A DNA stretch of 51,877 bases from Acidobacteriota bacterium (GCA_019242475.1 JAFAVK010000098.1:1-51877); one strand, 5' to 3'; positions 34,345 through 43,212 are shown, counted from the stretch's first letter. Notes: generated from the sequence alone by a model not told the origin. Numbers and translations: made by a program.

Positions 34345-34652
34345 AGGTTCTGTTGCGAAGACTGATTTGAGGCGAGCAAGGTCGTGACAATCTCTGCGCC
34401 TGTGCGGCCACACCGAAGAGGCCCTCGACGAACTTCGCCTGCCCTGCCGAGTCTCTGCCATCAAATCTTTTGACCTGCCCTTCTTCGTCCCATGTGGAGC
34501 CTCGATCCCTTCCAGCGTTCTCTCAGGGGGGTGGAACGTGCGGAAGCACTGCATCGCCCGCCACCTCCTGCGTCCGCGGTGCGGGCTGACGTCCGGTGCG
34601 TAATGACGCCGCTTGAAGAGCGAGGAGTTGCGTCTCACGATCAGAAACCCGC
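34345..34652 (-). mobile_element. IS6-family transposase relic
   Basis: The reverse strand begins with RRNSSLFKRRHYAPDV (from a GTG at 34638), like the N-terminus of IS6/IS240 transposases, then jumps to the C-terminal part FRTFHPPERTLEGIEAPHGT; after one frameshift comes GQAKFVEGLFGVAAQ. The catalytic DDE centre is deleted. At the left edge GGTTCTGTTGCGAAG (34346-34360) matches the IS6-type terminal repeat; the right edge (near 34641-34652) is only weakly similar. About 300 bases remain of a normal 800-base element. It cannot transpose on its own. Confidence 0.75.
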
Positions 34653-35060
34653 AGGGCGTGTGATGGCAGAGAAGGGCGGATTATAGCGGAGAGGCTATTG
34701 TTGAAACACTACCCGGACGCCGTCTTTTGAACGCCTCATAGACTTCCTGCTCGCCTTCTACTTCGTTATTCCCCTTCCTCAAAGTCTTCGGGACGGAAAT
34801 GATTTGCGGCCGGGCGACATATTGGTTGAAGGGGTGAGGTGGTGTCTTAAACGTTTGTTCGACATATCCGGGCGGGCGCGGTATTCTCAGCCGTCCCGGC
34901 CTCGTCCTTCAGGGCCACGTTTCAATGTTCATGCGCAAAAGAACACGGGTTTAACGACCCCCCTTCGTCGCGAACCTGATGGAGTAGACTGTCTGCGCCC
35001 GACCGCTGCACGGCCAACTAACAACAACCCCTCGCAAGTGGAAAGAAGGAGCGTTCAATC
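34653..35060. other. Intergenic stretch before the C11 protease gene
   Basis: About 400 bases without a supported gene. A minus-strand frame of some 60 codons (ISVPKTLRKGNNEVEGEQEV near 34740-34800) is open but matches nothing I know and lacks a clear start. GC content is lower here than in flanking genes. The last 60 bases should hold the promoter and the ribosome-binding site (GAAAGAAGGAGCG) of the protease gene. Confidence 0.5.
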
Positions 35061-36548
35061 ATGCCTGAAGAAAAAGAATGGACGGTGATGGTCTTTCATG
35101 CAGGCGACAACAACCTCAGCGAGGAGATGCTCTTCTCCCTGAAGGAGATGAAGCGGGCCGGCGCGAACCCGCAGGTGAACCTCATCGCACTTTTCGACCC
35201 GAACGAGCCGGGCGTGCCCACACAGCGGTTCGTCTTAAACACTCACGCCGAGAATCCCCCGGACGGCCTGCTCATCAACGACCTGCGCCTTGACGTGACG
35301 GGCTTCCCGCCGTTCGCGGGCGAGCTGAACGCGGGCGACCCGCAGGTGATAGCCGACTTCATCCGCGCGGGCATAAAATTCTTCCCCGCGCGCCACTACA
35401 TGGTCGTGCTCTCCGGCCACGGCCCCGGCGACGTGGACAACGGCTTCCTCATGACCGACGAGCACCCCTTCAAGGAGGGCGACCCCTCGCGCCCGCAGCA
35501 GGACGCGCTTACCCTCGCCGAGTTGATGGACATTTTCGTCAAGCTCAAAGCCGACCTCGCCAAGGACGGGCTCGCCGTGGGGCAACCCGGCGTGAAGGCG
35601 AAGATCGACATCCTCGGGATTGACTGTTGCCTGATAAGCTCCGCCGAAGTCTGCCTCCAGTTGAGCGAGCACGTAGACCTCCTCGTCGGCCCGCAGGGCT
35701 TCGAGCCCAACCTCGGGTGGCCGTATCAGGAGGTGCTCTCACAGCTCATGCGGAACCCGGCCCTGACGCCCGAGGAGATGGCCGTCGGGATAGTGGACGA
35801 GTACGCCCGCTACTACTTTGACTACGTGCTGGCGGGCCGCTCGGTGGACATGTCGGTCTGCAATCTGCGGAACGCCGCGCCCCTCACGCAGGCCATCCAG
35901 ACGCTGGCCGAGACTCTGCTCAAAGCGCTGCCCGACCCGCCCCCGGCCGACACCCCCGACGTGAACAACGCCGCCCTCAACGCGCTCATCCTCGCGCACT
36001 GGGAGTCGCAGGGGTACAAGTTCGACCAGTTCGCCGACCTCTTTGACTTCTGCGACCGTCTGGAGCAGCGTTGTCAGGGCGCGGACGATTTGTCGGGTGA
36101 CATCCGCACGGCCTGCCAGGGGGTCAAGAACGTGCTGAGTGGCGGCGGGCCGGCCGAACGCTTCGTCATGAAGTGCTGCACCAGCGGCCGTACCTTCCAG
36201 TACTCGAACGGCCTCTCAATCTTCCTGCCGTGGGCGCTGCCCGCTTCGCTGGAATACGCCGATCTCAAACTCGCGCAAGAGACCAGTTGGGACACACTCA
36301 TCAACCGGTACGTGGCGAATTCCCGTCGCTCGGCCCGGCCGGGCGTCGCCAGCCCGCCGCTGCCGCCGGGCTTCGACTCGCCGACGAAGAACAGGGACTC
36401 GCCGACGAAGAACAGGGGCTCGGACATGCCCGGCCCGATGAAGAACCCGCCGCTGCTTTGGAAGATGAGCCGCGCGCTATTCGACCTGTTCAATCCCGGC
36501 GGGGGGCAGGCCGGAGGAGGGGCCGCCGGCCCCGCGGAAGAGGATTAA
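35061..36548 (+). CDS. Clostripain-like cysteine protease (peptidase C11)
   Basis: A 495-residue clan CD protease, without signal peptide. The N-terminus EWTVMVFHAGDNNLSEEML is the C11 hallmark. The catalytic dyad is His120 in VVLSGHGPGD and Cys190 in ILGIDCCLISSAEV (family D-x-C-L). The segment VGPQGFEPNLGWPYQEVLSQ follows the substrate-binding pattern. Clostripain-type enzymes cut after Arg or Lys. The tail is Pro-rich and contains a near-perfect tandem repeat DSPTKNRDSPTKNRG. A strong GAAGGAG precedes the ATG. It heads the plus-strand protease locus, but a hairpin at 36579 separates it from the CHAT gene. Confidence 0.9.
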   Translation: MPEEKEWTVMVFHAGDNNLSEEMLFSLKEMKRAGANPQVNLIALFDPNEPGVPTQRFVLNTHAENPPDGLLINDLRLDVTGFPPFAGELNAGDPQVIADFIRAGIKFFPARHYMVVLSGHGPGDVDNGFLMTDEHPFKEGDPSRPQQDALTLAELMDIFVKLKADLAKDGLAVGQPGVKAKIDILGIDCCLISSAEVCLQLSEHVDLLVGPQGFEPNLGWPYQEVLSQLMRNPALTPEEMAVGIVDEYARYYFDYVLAGRSVDMSVCNLRNAAPLTQAIQTLAETLLKALPDPPPADTPDVNNAALNALILAHWESQGYKFDQFADLFDFCDRLEQRCQGADDLSGDIRTACQGVKNVLSGGGPAERFVMKCCTSGRTFQYSNGLSIFLPWALPASLEYADLKLAQETSWDTLINRYVANSRRSARPGVASPPLPPGFDSPTKNRDSPTKNRGSDMPGPMKNPPLLWKMSRALFDLFNPGGGQAGGGAAGPAEED

Positions 36549-36578
36549 CGGCGGAGAGTTTCATCAAAGAGGGAGCGT

Positions 36579-36620
36579 GTGCGAGAGCGCGACGCGGGAT
36601 TCGCCGTCGCGCTCTCGCAC
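36579..36620 (+). terminator. Long hairpin after the C11 protease gene
   Basis: Perfect 16-base stem: GTGCGAGAGCGCGACG (36579-36594) with CGTCGCGCTCTCGCAC (36605-36620), ten-base loop. No U-run follows. It starts 31 bases after the protease stop. Confidence 0.5.
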
Positions 36621-36633
36621 AGTCACAAGGCGG

Positions 36634-36890
36634 CCCACGTAAATAGCCGATTGCATCATTGTGTTCGGCGGTTGATTCGTGGTAGATAGTCGCCAACAAG
36701 TACGGGTGCCGCCCCGCTCGGAGCTTTGCACAGGCTCCGAGTAGCACGCCGGTCTTGCCGTCGCGCTCCATCTTTCAAGCCATCCGCCATTTCCTTGTAT
36801 GAGACGCCGGTTAATCCACCGCGGGTTCGGATATATCTTCGACCATCTACCAGCGCGCAGATGTCTGCGATTCTTCCAACGAAAGGCCGC
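36634..36890 (-). pseudogene. Possible frameshifted minus-strand gene remnant
   Basis: Two overlapping reverse frames join into one protein-like sequence if a frameshift near 36770 is allowed: GRIADICALVDGRRYIRTRG with GLTGVSYKEMADGLKDGA, then DGKTGVLLGACAKLRAGRHP and YLLATIYHESTAEHNDAIGY. The composition is protein-like rather than the Arg/Pro-rich pattern of shadow frames, but I do not recognise the family. It overlaps the first codons of the CHAT gene. Confidence 0.35.
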
Positions 36891-39800
36891 GCCGGTTTAC
36901 ACGCGCGCCGCGACGCACTTCCTCCCTTTCGCGCTCCTCGGGGTGTTTGCCCTCCTGCCCGCGCCCACGGCGCCCGCCGGCCGCCAGGTCGTGAAAGCCG
37001 CGTCGGAAGATAAAGCCGCCGCGGCGCCGGACGACGTGCTTGTGCCGGGACGCGCCGTCGAGGCGGAGGTGCCCGCCGGACGTACTTACGAATGCTCCGT
37101 TGACGCGGGCTCCGGCAGCTTCGCCCGAGTAGTCGTGGAGGCGTCCGTCGGCGAGGCCGAGCTGTCGCTCCGCGCGCCCGACGGCACGGAGGTCGTCGAT
37201 CTTCCATGCCGCCGGGGCGAACCCACACCGCTCTCTTTCGTCGCGGAGGGTGCCGGCCGGTACCGGCTGTCGGTGCGCGCGGCCGACGGCGCGCGCGTGA
37301 GCGTGCGTCTCGACGAACTGCACCGTGCGGGCGAGGCCGACGCGCGTCGCGTGGCCGCCGAGCGCGCTTACGCCGAGGCCGAGCGCCTGCGTCTCGTCTG
37401 GAAGACGGAGGCGCGACTGGGGGCCGTCGAGAAGTACGAGGGGGCGCTCGCCTTATGGCGCGAGGTGCGCGACTTCGGCGAGGAGGCCGGTGTCCTCAAC
37501 CAGCTTGGCGAAGTCTACTTCGCGCTCGGCAAGCCCCGGCGGGCGCTCGACTACTTCGACGAGGCGCTGCGCCTCGGGCGGAGCCTCGGCGACAAGCGCC
37601 GCGAGGTCGCGGCGCTCAACAACCTCGCTTACGCGCACCTCTCCCTCGGTGCCCCCTCGAAGGCCGCGGCCTACAGCTCCAAGGCGCTGAGCCTGAGCCG
37701 CCGCTCCGGGAACCACCGCGGCGAGGCGCTGGCGCTGAACAACCTCGGGGAGGTGCGTTACTCCGGGGGTGAGTTGAAGGAAGCTCTAGCCCTGTACGAG
37801 CAGGCGCTCGCGCTTTGGCGCGAGGAGGGTGACCGGCGCGGTCAGGCGCAGACGCTCTACTACATGGGCAGCGCCCACACCGACCTTAGCGAGTCGGCGC
37901 AGGCCGCGGCGGCCTACGACGCCGCCCTCTCGCTCTACCGCGCCAGCGGAGACCAGCGGGGGCAGGCGCTGACACTGACCGCCGCCGGCAACCTCCACTC
38001 GGCGCAGGGGGAGAAACAGCTGGCGCTCGATAACTACTACGCGGCCAAGAGCCTCTTCGAGCCGTCGTGCGACCCCATCGAGGAGGCGCGCCTGCTCAAC
38101 GGCATCGGGTTCGTGCACGACGAGCTGGGAGAGAAGGGGCGCGCGCTGGAGTTCTACGAGCAGGCCCTCGCCCTCTTCCGCTCGGTCAGCTACCGGCGGG
38201 GCGAAGCGACCAGCCTCCTCAACCTCGGCGAGATGAACCACGCGCTCGGCGACCAGGCGAAGGCGCTCGACTACTGCCGCCAGGCGCGCACCATCTTCCG
38301 AGAGTTGGACGACCGGCGCACCGAGATGTTCGCGCTCAAAGACATCGGCCTCATCTACGACGGGCTGGGCGAGTCTGGCTCGGCGTTGGCTTACCTGCGC
38401 GGCGCGCTGCGCCTCGCCCGCGCGGGGTCAGACAAGCGCGAGGAGGCGAACGTCCTCGGCCGCATCGGGGCTCTGCTCGAAAAGCAGGGCGACGCGGCCG
38501 GGGCGATGTCCCATTACGACCGCGCGCTCCGACTACACCGCGAAGTGAAGGATCCTTTCGGCGAGTGCACTACGCTCTACAACATGGCCCGGGCCGAGAG
38601 GGCGCGCGGACGCCTCGACGACGCGCGCGCGCACTTCGAAGCTTCGCTCTCTCTCGTGGAGAACCTGCGCACGAAGGTCGCGAGCCAGGAGCTGCGCACC
38701 TCTTACGTGGCATCAATCTATCAGCAGTACGAGGCATACATCGACCTCCTGATGGAGCTGCACCGCCTGCGCCCGGCCGCCGGGTTCGACGCCGCCGCGC
38801 TCGAAGCGAGCGAGCGGGCGCGCGCGCGCACGCTGCTCGAAACCATCTCCGAGGCGAAGGCAGACATCCGCAAGGGCGTTGACCCGGCCCTGCTCGGCCG
38901 CGAGCGCGAGCTGCAACAGGCGCTCGACCGGAAGGCCGAGCAGCAGATGCAAGTCCTGAGCGCCAGGCACACCGCGAAGGAGGCCGCCGCCGCCGCGGCA
39001 GAGGTTGACGGCGTGGTCGCCGAGTACAACGAGGTGAGGGCTCGGATACGGAGCGAGAGCCCGCACTACGCCGCGCTCACGCAGCCGCTCACCCTGGGCC
39101 TCGGGCAGATTCAGAAGGAAGCGCTGGACGACGACACACTCTTACTTGAGTTCTCGCTCGGCAACGACAGGAGCTACCTCTGGGCCGTCACCAGCCACGA
39201 GATTAGCAGTTACGAACTGCCCGGCCGCGCTGAGATAGAGTCCGCGGCGCGCGGCCTCTATGAAACGCTCACGGCGCCGCAGCCGCGGCCGGGTGAAGCG
39301 CCTGAATCGCTCCGCGAGCGCGTCGCGCAGAGTCAGACTCAGTTTCCGGAGCGCGCCGCGCTGCTCAGCCACATGCTGCTCGGCGGCGTCGTCCCGCGGC
39401 TCGGGAGGCGGCGGCTCCTCATCGTGCCCGACGGGGCACTACAATACGTCCCGTTCCAGGCCCTGCCGGAGCCCGGTGCGGCGCCGCCGGGCGACCCGGC
39501 GGACGCCGCGTCGCGTCCCCCGCTCGTGCTCGGTCACGAGATAGTCTACGCGCCCTCCGTCTCGGTTCTGTCCCTGATACAGAAGGAGCAGGGGCGGCGG
39601 GCGCGCCCGCCCAACGAGGTCGCGGTACTGGCCGACCCCGTCTTCGAGAGTCGTGACCCGAGGGTCGCGCAGGTCGGCAACGCCTTGACGGACGAAGCGC
39701 CGGCGCAGACGCGCGACCTTGTACGGAGTCTACGCGACTACGCGGCGGCCGAAGGCGAAGGCCCGCTGCTGCGCCTGCCCGCTTCCAAGACCGAGGCCGA

Positions 39801-40476
39801 GTCCATCGTCTCGCTCGCGCCGAGCGGCTCCGGACTCCTGGCCGTCGGCTTCCAGGCCAGCCGCGAGACGGCGCTGAGCCCCGCACTCGGCGACTATCGC
39901 ATCGTCCACTTCGCGTCCCACAGCGTCTTTAACAGCGAACACCAGGAACTGTCGGGCATCGTGCTTTCGTTGGTGGACAAGCAGGGGCGCCCGCAGGACG
40001 GGTTCCTGCGCCTGTACGACATCTATAATCTCAACCTCTCGGCCGACCTCGTCGTGCTGAGCGCGTGCAACACCGGCCTCGGCACGGACTTCAGGGGCGA
40101 GGGGTTCGTCGGCCTGACGCGCGGCTTCATGTACGCGGGGGCGGGGGGCGTCCTCGCAAGTCTCTGGAAGGTGGACGACGAGGCCACTGCCGAGCTGATG
40201 AAGAGTTTTTACGCGGGCGTCCTGAGGGAAGGGTTGTCGCCCGCCGCGGCTTTGAGGAGGGCCCAGATGTCCCTGCGCGAGCGCAAGCGCTGGCGCGCGC
40301 CGTACTACTGGGCCGGGTTCGTTCTGCAAGGCGACTACCACGACCACGGCCGCTTACCGTCCGCCGAGCCGGGCCCGCGCGGCGCGGCCCTGGCCGCGCT
40401 GGCCGGTCTCTTTGTCGTGGCGGCTTCACTCGGCGGCTTTTACACGGTGAGGCGTCGGCGCCGCGCCGCGTCCTGA
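36799..40476 (+). CDS. TPR-CHAT protease, membrane-anchored
   Basis: A 1225-residue protein. A hydrophobic N-terminal segment (FLPFALLGVFALLPAPTAPA) acts as signal or anchor. A beta-rich pre-domain (60-170) resembles the prepeptidase-like fold found before TPRs in such proteins. About ten TPR-type repeats fill roughly 200-620 (for example AEVLNQLGEVYFALGKPRRA-like units). The CHAT caspase-like domain covers about 830-1190, with His1041 in VHFASHSVFNSEHQ and Cys1090 in VVLSACNTGLGTDFRGEGFV, then LASLWKVDDEATAELMKSFY and YYWAGFVLQGDY. A last helix (AALAALAGLFVVAASLGGFY) and Arg-rich tail anchor it. The first 30 residues overlap an antisense remnant, so the start is uncertain. It lies 65 bases before the sigma gene. 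Confidence 0.92.
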   Translation: MRRRLIHRGFGYIFDHLPARRCLRFFQRKAAPVYTRAATHFLPFALLGVFALLPAPTAPAGRQVVKAASEDKAAAAPDDVLVPGRAVEAEVPAGRTYECSVDAGSGSFARVVVEASVGEAELSLRAPDGTEVVDLPCRRGEPTPLSFVAEGAGRYRLSVRAADGARVSVRLDELHRAGEADARRVAAERAYAEAERLRLVWKTEARLGAVEKYEGALALWREVRDFGEEAGVLNQLGEVYFALGKPRRALDYFDEALRLGRSLGDKRREVAALNNLAYAHLSLGAPSKAAAYSSKALSLSRRSGNHRGEALALNNLGEVRYSGGELKEALALYEQALALWREEGDRRGQAQTLYYMGSAHTDLSESAQAAAAYDAALSLYRASGDQRGQALTLTAAGNLHSAQGEKQLALDNYYAAKSLFEPSCDPIEEARLLNGIGFVHDELGEKGRALEFYEQALALFRSVSYRRGEATSLLNLGEMNHALGDQAKALDYCRQARTIFRELDDRRTEMFALKDIGLIYDGLGESGSALAYLRGALRLARAGSDKREEANVLGRIGALLEKQGDAAGAMSHYDRALRLHREVKDPFGECTTLYNMARAERARGRLDDARAHFEASLSLVENLRTKVASQELRTSYVASIYQQYEAYIDLLMELHRLRPAAGFDAAALEASERARARTLLETISEAKADIRKGVDPALLGRERELQQALDRKAEQQMQVLSARHTAKEAAAAAAEVDGVVAEYNEVRARIRSESPHYAALTQPLTLGLGQIQKEALDDDTLLLEFSLGNDRSYLWAVTSHEISSYELPGRAEIESAARGLYETLTAPQPRPGEAPESLRERVAQSQTQFPERAALLSHMLLGGVVPRLGRRRLLIVPDGALQYVPFQALPEPGAAPPGDPADAASRPPLVLGHEIVYAPSVSVLSLIQKEQGRRARPPNEVAVLADPVFESRDPRVAQVGNALTDEAPAQTRDLVRSLRDYAAAEGEGPLLRLPASKTEAESIVSLAPSGSGLLAVGFQASRETALSPALGDYRIVHFASHSVFNSEHQELSGIVLSLVDKQGRPQDGFLRLYDIYNLNLSADLVVLSACNTGLGTDFRGEGFVGLTRGFMYAGAGGVLASLWKVDDEATAELMKSFYAGVLREGLSPAAALRRAQMSLRERKRWRAPYYWAGFVLQGDYHDHGRLPSAEPGPRGAALAALAGLFVVAASLGGFYTVRRRRRAAS

Positions 40477-40541
40477 GGGGGGGACGGCGCACGGGCCGTT
40501 GAGGCTTTGCGAGAGACGCACGAGCAGCAGGAACGTCATTG

Positions 40542-41132
40542 ATGACCCACCGTTGGGCTTTAAACGAGGAGTCTTTGAACATGCTCCTCAACTGGCTTGA
40601 CTCCAGCCGCGAGGGGGCGGGGCGCAGATACGTTGAGATTCGGCGGCGTCTCGTCCAGTTCTTCGTTTGTCGTGGCTGTCACGAGTCGGAGCAGATGGCC
40701 GACCTGACCATCGACCGCGTCGCCCAAAAAGTCCCGCGGATAGCCGAAGGCTACAGCGGCGACCCGGCGCTCTACTTCTACGGCGTGGCGCGCAAGGTGC
40801 ACATGGAGTACATGAGAAAACAGCGTTCGACGCCGGCCGTGCCCCCGCCGCTCGACGAGAACTCGGGGGAGGACGATGAGCAATACACTTGCCTCGAACG
40901 CTGCATGGAGGTGCTGACGCTCGACAACCGTCTCCTCGTCCTCAAGTACTATCAGGACGACAGGCAGTTGAAGATCGACCACCGCCGCGAACTCGCGCGA
41001 CACTTGGACATCGGCATGAACGCCCTCCGGCTGAGGGTCTTCAGGATTCGTGCCGCGCTTCAGGAGTGCGTCCTCAACTGCCTGAAAAACGGATTGGCGC
41101 GAAATGTATCGCCCGACAATGTAATAGCTTAA
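40542..41132 (+). CDS. ECF-type RNA polymerase sigma factor
   Basis: About 196 residues. It begins EESLNMLLNWLDSSREGAGR and has RRLVQFFVCRGCHESEQMAD with LTIDRVAQKV as the sigma-2 region, ALYFYGVARKVHMEYMRKQR, a variable acidic linker, and the sigma-4 region LTLDNRLLVLKYYQDDRQLK with RRELARHLDIGMNALRLRVF, a helix-turn-helix. It lies between the CHAT gene and a membrane anti-sigma candidate, the usual arrangement for a sigma/anti-sigma pair. An ATG at 40581 with GAGGAG upstream is an alternative start. Target promoters are unknown. Confidence 0.88.
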   Translation: MTHRWALNEESLNMLLNWLDSSREGAGRRYVEIRRRLVQFFVCRGCHESEQMADLTIDRVAQKVPRIAEGYSGDPALYFYGVARKVHMEYMRKQRSTPAVPPPLDENSGEDDEQYTCLERCMEVLTLDNRLLVLKYYQDDRQLKIDHRRELARHLDIGMNALRLRVFRIRAALQECVLNCLKNGLARNVSPDNVIA

Positions 41133-41166
41133 TGAAGACCGGGGCGAGGAGGGGCGTCCGCTCGGA

Positions 41167-42045
41167 ATGGCCGAAGACCGTCAAATCTTAAGAGAGTATC
41201 TTCTGGGGAGACTCGACCCGGGAGGGCGGGATGTGCTCGAAGAGCGCCTGTTTACCAGCCCGGACTACCTTGACGAAATGCTCATGTGCGAGGACGAGTT
41301 GATTGACAGCTACATCGGCGGCTCCCTCTCCCCTGAAGAGATGGAAGCGTTTCAAAGCCATTTCCTGCTGACGCCCGAGCGCCGGCAAAAGCTGAAGTTC
41401 GCGCGCACTCTGAAAAGGTACGTCGCCGCTTCCGCGGCCGCGGAAGCGCCCGCGCGCGAGGCCGAGTTGGCGCAAGAGAAAGAGGTGACGCGAGAGAAAG
41501 AGGCCGGGTGGCTCGCGGCTTTTGTCGGTCGCCTCATGCGGCCCGCATACTACGCGCCATTGGCGGCGGCGCTGCTTCTGCTGGTGGCGTACGGCTCCTG
41601 GCAACTGGCGGTCGGGTGGCGACAGCAACGGCACCGCACGGCGCTCGAAGCGGAGTTGAGCGAGTTGAATAGGGAACAGACGGAGGGCGCGCCGTCGGCG
41701 CCGGGGCTGGCCGCCTTCACCCTTACGCCCGGGTTGGTGCGAGGAGCGGGCGGCTCGGCGGAGCTCACGCTGGCCGGGGACACGCGCACGATTCGGCTGC
41801 GTCTCGACCTCCCCTCCGACGACTTTCAAACTTACCAGGCGCTGCTTCAAACGGGGGCCGACGACACGGGCGTCGCCGTCAAAGGTCTGCGCGCGAGCGG
41901 CCAAGGCAACTCGCGCGCGGTCGTCCTGAACCTCCCGGCCGCGCTCCTCCCGGACGGCGAGTACCGGCTCGCCCTGAGGGGGACGCCCGAAGGCGGCGCG
42001 GCCGAGGACGTGGCTACCTACAATTTCCGCGTCAGGCGGAGTTAG
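41167..42045 (+). CDS. Probable membrane anti-sigma factor
   Basis: A 292-residue single-pass protein. The cytoplasmic N-terminus (about 1-120) has the helical pattern of anti-sigma domains (LREYLLGRLDPGGRDVLEER, DEMLMCEDELIDSYIGGSLS, AFQSHFLLTPERRQKLKFAR) without the HC2 zinc ligands. A transmembrane helix lies at about 128-150 (YYAPLAAALLLLVAYGSWQL). The external part is a beta-sandwich-like domain (ELTLAGDTRTIRLRLDLPSD to DVATYNFRVRR). It follows the sigma gene by 34 bases. Anti-sigma function is inferred from context and architecture. Confidence 0.75.
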   Translation: MAEDRQILREYLLGRLDPGGRDVLEERLFTSPDYLDEMLMCEDELIDSYIGGSLSPEEMEAFQSHFLLTPERRQKLKFARTLKRYVAASAAAEAPAREAELAQEKEVTREKEAGWLAAFVGRLMRPAYYAPLAAALLLLVAYGSWQLAVGWRQQRHRTALEAELSELNREQTEGAPSAPGLAAFTLTPGLVRGAGGSAELTLAGDTRTIRLRLDLPSDDFQTYQALLQTGADDTGVAVKGLRASGQGNSRAVVLNLPAALLPDGEYRLALRGTPEGGAAEDVATYNFRVRRS

Positions 42046-42111
42046 GCTTCGTGAAGCGGCCGTGGGAAACATTCTGCCGACACGCGCCGCATACACTGAA
42101 AGGAGCCCGCA

Positions 42112-42552
42112 ATGAGTGAAGAGTCTCCCCAAGAGAGTCTGCCGCAGAAGGGTCTTGAGCACCCGGCGGGGGAAGATGTTGCGGGCAACACCGCGGCGCC
42201 GCCGCAGTCGAAATACGGTGTGCCGGAGAGGCAGTGGGAACTGCCCGTGGGCTTCTGCGGATGCTGTAAGCAGCCGGTCACGCTGCGCGAGCTGGTCGAA
42301 CACGCGCCCCCGCTCCTGCCCTCGGACTCGCTGACGGACGAGCAGCGCACGAAGCTGGTGACCGGCCGCCTCCTCGGGCAGCGCAAGTTCTCGCTCTCAG
42401 TCTACGGGGTCGGCGTCATCGACCGAGAGCGGGCCGTCTGCGAGGTGGAGGCGGGCTCGAAACTCGGCCAGTCCATCGCGCGGGTCGAGATGACGATGAT
42501 TCAGGAGATGATCGGCCTGGCGACCGGCAAAGGAATCCCGCCGAAGGCTTGA
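42112..42552 (+). CDS. Hypothetical CxxC protein
   Basis: A 146-residue protein. A disordered start (QESLPQKGLEHPAGEDV) precedes VGFCGCCKQPVTLRELVEHA, a C-x-x-C pair that might bind metal, and a conserved-looking C-terminal domain (GVGVIDRERAVCEVEAGSKL, ARVEMTMIQEMIGLATGKG). No family is recognised. It lies between the anti-sigma gene and the small His/Cys protein, with short gaps, so it is probably in their operon. Confidence 0.65.
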   Translation: MSEESPQESLPQKGLEHPAGEDVAGNTAAPPQSKYGVPERQWELPVGFCGCCKQPVTLRELVEHAPPLLPSDSLTDEQRTKLVTGRLLGQRKFSLSVYGVGVIDRERAVCEVEAGSKLGQSIARVEMTMIQEMIGLATGKGIPPKA

Positions 42553-42585
42553 AAGGAGGCGCGGCCCGGCCCGCGAAAAAAAACT

Positions 42586-43212
42586 ATGAAAATACTGACC
42601 CTCGACTCGCACACCGACGAACTCACGCTGCGCAGCTCAGACTACCGCCAGAAGAATGTCTACCAGACTCACTTCTCGACGCACGAGGTCACTCACTTCG
42701 ATGACGTGCCGCCGCCGAAGCTCCGGGAACGCGTTAATGCCCTGGCGAAGGAGACGGGGCTCCAACTCATCACGGGCGCCGGCCACGGCATGCAAAGCAA
42801 AGCCTACACGGGCAACTCCTTCGGGGTTCTCTACGAGGTCGGCAAGTATGAAAAGGATGAGGTCAACGGAAAGATCGTCCACTTCCTTTCGTGCGGCATC
42901 GGGGGCCAGCTCGGCCCCGACATGGTCACGAACGGCTGCCGGGCCTTTTTCGGCTACAGCGAAGACTTCTCGCTGATAGACGAGGCCGCAGAGTTTTTTT
43001 TCGAGTGCGATTCGGCAATTGACATCGGTCTCATCGAGGGGCTCACGGCCGACGAGGTCTACAACAAGGTGGTCGCCCTCTTCAACCAGCGGATAGACGA
43101 GCTGCGGCAGAAGCAGCAGAACTACGCGGCCATCTGGCTGAGCTTCAACCTCGAAAGCCTCTGCGCGCCGTCGTTGAATAAGAAGTGGGGCGACAAGGAC
43201 GCGCGACTCTGA
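42586..43212 (+). CDS. Small caspase-like (clan CD-type) protein
   Basis: A 208-residue protein with no signal peptide. A beta strand ending in His-Gly (LQLITGAGHGMQ, His67) is followed after about 35 residues by a strand ending in Ser-Cys-Gly (KIVHFLSCGIGGQLGPDMVT, Cys103) and GCRAFFGYSEDFSLIDEAAE. This is the His...Cys order and spacing of clan CD proteases; the Cys segment aligns by eye with the CHAT motif of the upstream gene (LSACNTG...G...FMYAGAGG). The later GLTADEVYNKVVALFNQRID matches the helix after the Cys strand. It lacks the TPR or other sensor parts. A C25/CHAT-like peptidase role is inferred. A terminator follows at 43349. Confidence 0.65.
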   Translation: MKILTLDSHTDELTLRSSDYRQKNVYQTHFSTHEVTHFDDVPPPKLRERVNALAKETGLQLITGAGHGMQSKAYTGNSFGVLYEVGKYEKDEVNGKIVHFLSCGIGGQLGPDMVTNGCRAFFGYSEDFSLIDEAAEFFFECDSAIDIGLIEGLTADEVYNKVVALFNQRIDELRQKQQNYAAIWLSFNLESLCAPSLNKKWGDKDARL

